DNA of 64,000 bases, from positions 62,001 through 126,000 of the forward strand of contig MVRP01000002.1 in NCBI GenBank assembly GCA_002067405.1, read 5' to 3'. The notes beneath the pieces are model-generated. The model was given only the letters and a program-made list of their open reading frames with translations. It was not told where the DNA came from and made no database searches. Shown here one piece after another: positions 61,348 to 64,000 of the stretch. A program made the translations under genes and the position numbers. How positions within the stretch are numbered: position 1 is the stretch's first letter; every line of letters begins with the position of its first letter. This DNA is from Syntrophorhabdaceae bacterium PtaU1.Bin034 (GTDB taxonomy: Bacteria; Desulfobacterota_G; Syntrophorhabdia; Syntrophorhabdales; WCHB1-27).

Positions 61348-62586
61348 ATGGATAATGTCAGAAATCGCGGAAGAATAATGATAATCGGCGCCGGAGGCGT
61401 GGCGACCGTGGCGGCCCACAAGTGCGCTCAGGTTCCTGATGTTTTCAAGGAAATAATGGTCGCGAGCAGAACGTTGTCGAAGTGCGAAGCGATCAGAAAT
61501 GATGTCAAACGGAGACATGGCAGAGACATCCAAACAGCCCGGGTGGATGCCGACAACATACAGGAACTGGCAGCTCTTATCAATAAGTTCCAACCTGACC
61601 TTGTGCTCAATCTTGCCCTTCCTTATCAGGACCTGCATATTATGGATGCCTGCCTGGAGACGGGGGTACATTACATAGATACCGCCAATTACGAGCCGCT
61701 TGATGAGGCACACTTTGAGTACAGCTGGCAATGGGCTTATCAAGAGCGATTTCAACAAAGAGGGATCATGGCGGTCCTCGGTTCCGGATTCGATCCGGGG
61801 GTAACGAATGTCTTTGCAGCCTATGCCCGGAAGTATCTTTTTGATGAGGTGCATTATCTGGACATACTGGACTGTAATGCCGGGTCCCACGGTCATGCCT
61901 TTGCGACGAACTTCAATCCTGAGATCAACATCCGGGAAGTCACACAGGTCGTCCGACATTGGGAAAACGGGAGGTGGATCGAGACGCCCGCCATAATCGA
62001 TGAAGGCAGTGTCCATTTCACTTTTGAATATCCTGTAGCAGGAGCGAAGGAAAGTTATCTCCTCTATCATGAGGAATTGGAATCTCTTGTTCGGAATATA
62101 AAAGGGCTGAAAAGAGCGCGGTTCTGGATGACCTTCTCCGACAACTATCTCACGCATCTGAGGGTGCTCAACAACATAGGTATGACCCGTATAGACGAGA
62201 TCGACTACGAGGGATGCAAGATCGTTCCGATAAAATTGCTCAAGGCCCTCCTTCCCGAACCCGCCTCCCTTGGAAAGAAATATACGGGGAAGACGGTCAT
62301 CGGTAACATTATGACCGGGAAAAAGAACGGGGAGACTATCACGAGGTATATCTACAACGTATGCGATCACGAAGCAGCCTTCAGCGAGACCGGAACACAG
62401 GCTATTGCCTATACGACCGGCGTCCCTGCAATGATCGGGGCGATGATGCTGCTCACCGGAGTCTGGCAGGGGACCGGGGTCTACAACATCGAGCAATTGG
62501 ACCCCGACAGGTTCATGGAGGCGTTAAACAAACACGGTCTTCCCTGGCAGGTAGTCGAACGTGACCCGCTTCCCGATGAGGTGTAA
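61348..62586 (+). CDS. Carboxynorspermidine/carboxyspermidine dehydrogenase
   Basis: A 412-residue saccharopine-dehydrogenase-family protein (MIIGAGGVATVAAHKCAQ nucleotide site; YIDTANYEPLDEAHFEYSWQ). It condenses putrescine with aspartate semialdehyde and reduces the product to carboxyspermidine. The adjacent decarboxylase and upstream agmatinase support this over lysine metabolism. Confidence 0.94.
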   Translation: MDNVRNRGRIMIIGAGGVATVAAHKCAQVPDVFKEIMVASRTLSKCEAIRNDVKRRHGRDIQTARVDADNIQELAALINKFQPDLVLNLALPYQDLHIMDACLETGVHYIDTANYEPLDEAHFEYSWQWAYQERFQQRGIMAVLGSGFDPGVTNVFAAYARKYLFDEVHYLDILDCNAGSHGHAFATNFNPEINIREVTQVVRHWENGRWIETPAIIDEGSVHFTFEYPVAGAKESYLLYHEELESLVRNIKGLKRARFWMTFSDNYLTHLRVLNNIGMTRIDEIDYEGCKIVPIKLLKALLPEPASLGKKYTGKTVIGNIMTGKKNGETITRYIYNVCDHEAAFSETGTQAIAYTTGVPAMIGAMMLLTGVWQGTGVYNIEQLDPDRFMEALNKHGLPWQVVERDPLPDEV

Positions 62587-62595
62587 AGTCGTTTA

Positions 62596-63933
62596 ATGGC
62601 AGTTGGGCAAATAGAAGAGATTATTTTGAATATCTCGGCTGGAGGTACTTCCGTAGCGCATGAGTTCTCCGGTTTGCCGGACGGCACGAGAAGAGAGATA
62701 ATCGAGCGGTTGGGCACCAGGGAGCTTGAATCGCTGACCCGGGCCGTCAAAGACGTGAAAATGCAGGGCTTTCAGGCGGCGAAGGTGAGGTTCTGCAGTA
62801 TGGCAGCCGGGGCGATAAATACTCCCGTGTACCTCCTGGACGAAACCCTCATCGAAGAGAACATGCGAGTCCTGAGGTACGTAAAAGATCGCACGGGCTG
62901 CAAGATACTGCACGCATTGAAGGCGTACGCGTCGTTCGCTACTTTTCCTGTCATGAGAAGGTATCTTGACGGAACGTGTGCGAGCGGTCTCAATGAAGCA
63001 CGGCTTGGCCGTGAGGAATTCGGAAAAGAGGTGCACACTTTTGCCGCAGCGTACAGGGAAAAAGATTTCAGCACGATAGTGAGATATTCCGATTCGGTCA
63101 TATTCAATTCTTTTCATCAACTCGAGAAGTATGGAAAGATCGCGAGAAAGAGCGGCGTGGATGTAGGATTGAGGGTAAACCCCGGGCATTCGGAAGTCGC
63201 AACCGAGATGTACAACCCCTGCGCGCCCTGTTCGAGACTGGGAATAACGTACCGGACATTCGAAGAGGAGTTCCCGAAGCACAGGAACATGGTCGACGGT
63301 CTTCACTTTCATGCGATGTGCGAGCAAAATTCGGATGTTCTCGGGAGAATCCTGGACTCGTTCGAACATTTGTATGGACCTTACATCGGAGGACTGAAAT
63401 GGGTCAATTTCGGGGGCGGCCATCACATAACGCGTGACGATTACGACCTGGAGCGCCTGATCGACCTTATAAATGCATTCAGAAGAAAGCACGAGGTTCA
63501 GGTCTATCTCGAGCCCGGTGAAGCAAGCGTTCTGGATGCGGGCGTGCTGATCGCCTCGGTTCTTGATATCGTGAAGAACGAGATGGAGATCGCCATAGTG
63601 GATACCTCTGCGGAAACACATATGCCGGATGTGCTTCTCATGCCTTACAGGCCGCAAATAATGGGGTCGGGGGAACCGAATGAGAAGAAATATACTTACC
63701 GGATTGCGGGACCGAGCTGTCTTGCAGGCGACGTTATTGGTGATTATTCATTCGAAAGGCCCTTAGAGAGAGGGGACAAGCTGGTCTTTACCGATATGGC
63801 CCTGTACAGCATAGTCAAAAGTACGACCTTCAACGGAATAAACCTTCCTGATATAGCGGTAATAAGGAACGGAGGGAGCGTGGAAGTAGTGCGGAGATTT
63901 GGCTACAGGGATTACAAAAGCAGACAATCATGA
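62596..63933 (+). CDS. nspC: Carboxynorspermidine/carboxyspermidine decarboxylase with N-terminal extension
   Basis: A 445-residue PLP enzyme that makes spermidine. The PLP-Lys is in ILHALKAYASFATF; FGGGHHIT and LEPGEASVLDAG are further signatures. Family members usually start near TPVYLLDE. Here the frame stays open for 68 more codons upstream, with natural codon use (MAVGQIEEIILNISAG...). A start at the ATG at 62800, preceded by GGTGAGG, gives 377 residues, the usual length. I report the longer frame but either is possible. Confidence 0.88.
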   Translation: MAVGQIEEIILNISAGGTSVAHEFSGLPDGTRREIIERLGTRELESLTRAVKDVKMQGFQAAKVRFCSMAAGAINTPVYLLDETLIEENMRVLRYVKDRTGCKILHALKAYASFATFPVMRRYLDGTCASGLNEARLGREEFGKEVHTFAAAYREKDFSTIVRYSDSVIFNSFHQLEKYGKIARKSGVDVGLRVNPGHSEVATEMYNPCAPCSRLGITYRTFEEEFPKHRNMVDGLHFHAMCEQNSDVLGRILDSFEHLYGPYIGGLKWVNFGGGHHITRDDYDLERLIDLINAFRRKHEVQVYLEPGEASVLDAGVLIASVLDIVKNEMEIAIVDTSAETHMPDVLLMPYRPQIMGSGEPNEKKYTYRIAGPSCLAGDVIGDYSFERPLERGDKLVFTDMALYSIVKSTTFNGINLPDIAVIRNGGSVEVVRRFGYRDYKSRQS

Positions 63934-64000
63934 TGGTGTGATCGTTCCTCATGACCTGTCGGTCGCCTGAGAAGCCGCCTCAAAAGATATTGAAAAATTC
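63934..64000. other. Right-edge tail
   Basis: 67 nt after the last gene; nothing recognisable. Confidence 0.5.

Noticed and set aside
61279..62496. 405-codon open frame antisense to carboxynorspermidine dehydrogenase
   Set aside because: Same reason; the sense frame has clear family motifs and context.

Overview
The window reads as chromosome of an anaerobic, Gram-negative, deltaproteobacterium-like bacterium, most plausibly a syntrophic aromatic degrader near Syntrophorhabdus. The evidence is a benzoyl-CoA-pathway block (had, oah/bamA, dch) at 29.8-33.1 kb, a type II secretion operon and secretin, sigma-54 promoters with an enhancer-binding activator, a DUF35/thiolase pair, and a tungsten/molybdenum aldehyde:ferredoxin oxidoreductase. 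The taxon is inferred from gene content only. I see no rRNA, CRISPR array, prophage or insertion sequence; there is one tRNA (His).

Layout. 1-8973 (minus): a type II secretion operon, gspG-D-E-F-H-I-J-K-L, with L running off the left edge. 9.3-11.8 kb: nhaA and small hypotheticals. 12.0-24.8 kb: the most unusual region. A PilZ/zinc-ribbon/sigma-54 activator is transcribed away from a two-module secreted-fibre locus. Each module has a ~690-residue protein built of 8-9 repeats (NNNxSVQ...SAxNxGQNIA), a short secreted subunit, and a stand-alone exported C39-type cysteine peptidase. An outer-membrane beta-barrel protein, a 78-residue protein and a LuxR-type regulator follow. Five exported proteins of the locus carry, after the signal peptide, a motif (LSDxELxxVxARG) that resembles the double-glycine leader C39 peptidases recognise. 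Each module starts with a consensus -24/-12 sigma-54 promoter preceded by four TTTACA boxes. The closest known relative is the Pseudomonas Fap functional amyloid (FapB/C fibre, FapD C39 peptidase, FapF pore), but the duplicated modules, leader motif and PilZ-type sigma-54 control look distinctive.

25.0-28.5 kb: tRNA-His, a 58-residue protein, a DUF35/thiolase pair, mltG and ruvX. 29.0-33.1 kb: an SDR reductase, Had, Oah/BamA and Dch, which take the cyclic dienoyl-CoA product of benzoyl-CoA reduction to ring opening; no benzoyl-CoA reductase is in the window. 33.1-43.2 kb (plus): housekeeping genes including radA, an Rrf2 regulator, an M24 peptidase, efp, tmk, holB, a PSP1 protein and metG. 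43.2-50.1 kb (minus): ffh-rpsP-khpA-rimM-trmD-SPOUT-rplS-rnhB-yraN-larB-larC, a translation/secretion operon ending in nickel-pincer cofactor genes. 50.5-59.2 kb (minus): transaldolase-like protein, class II aldolase, AOR, folK, tatA, a flavin/PLP-oxidase-like protein, a secreted seven-repeat propeller/PKD/CFI-box protein, and a ThDP enzyme. 59.3-63.9 kb (plus): an XRE-cupin regulator followed by a complete arginine-to-spermidine route through carboxyspermidine (pyruvoyl arginine decarboxylase, agmatinase, carboxynorspermidine dehydrogenase and decarboxylase).

Functions rest on motif recognition by eye; no database search was run. Where the longest open frame and the ribosome-binding site disagree, I chose the start with the better site and say so.
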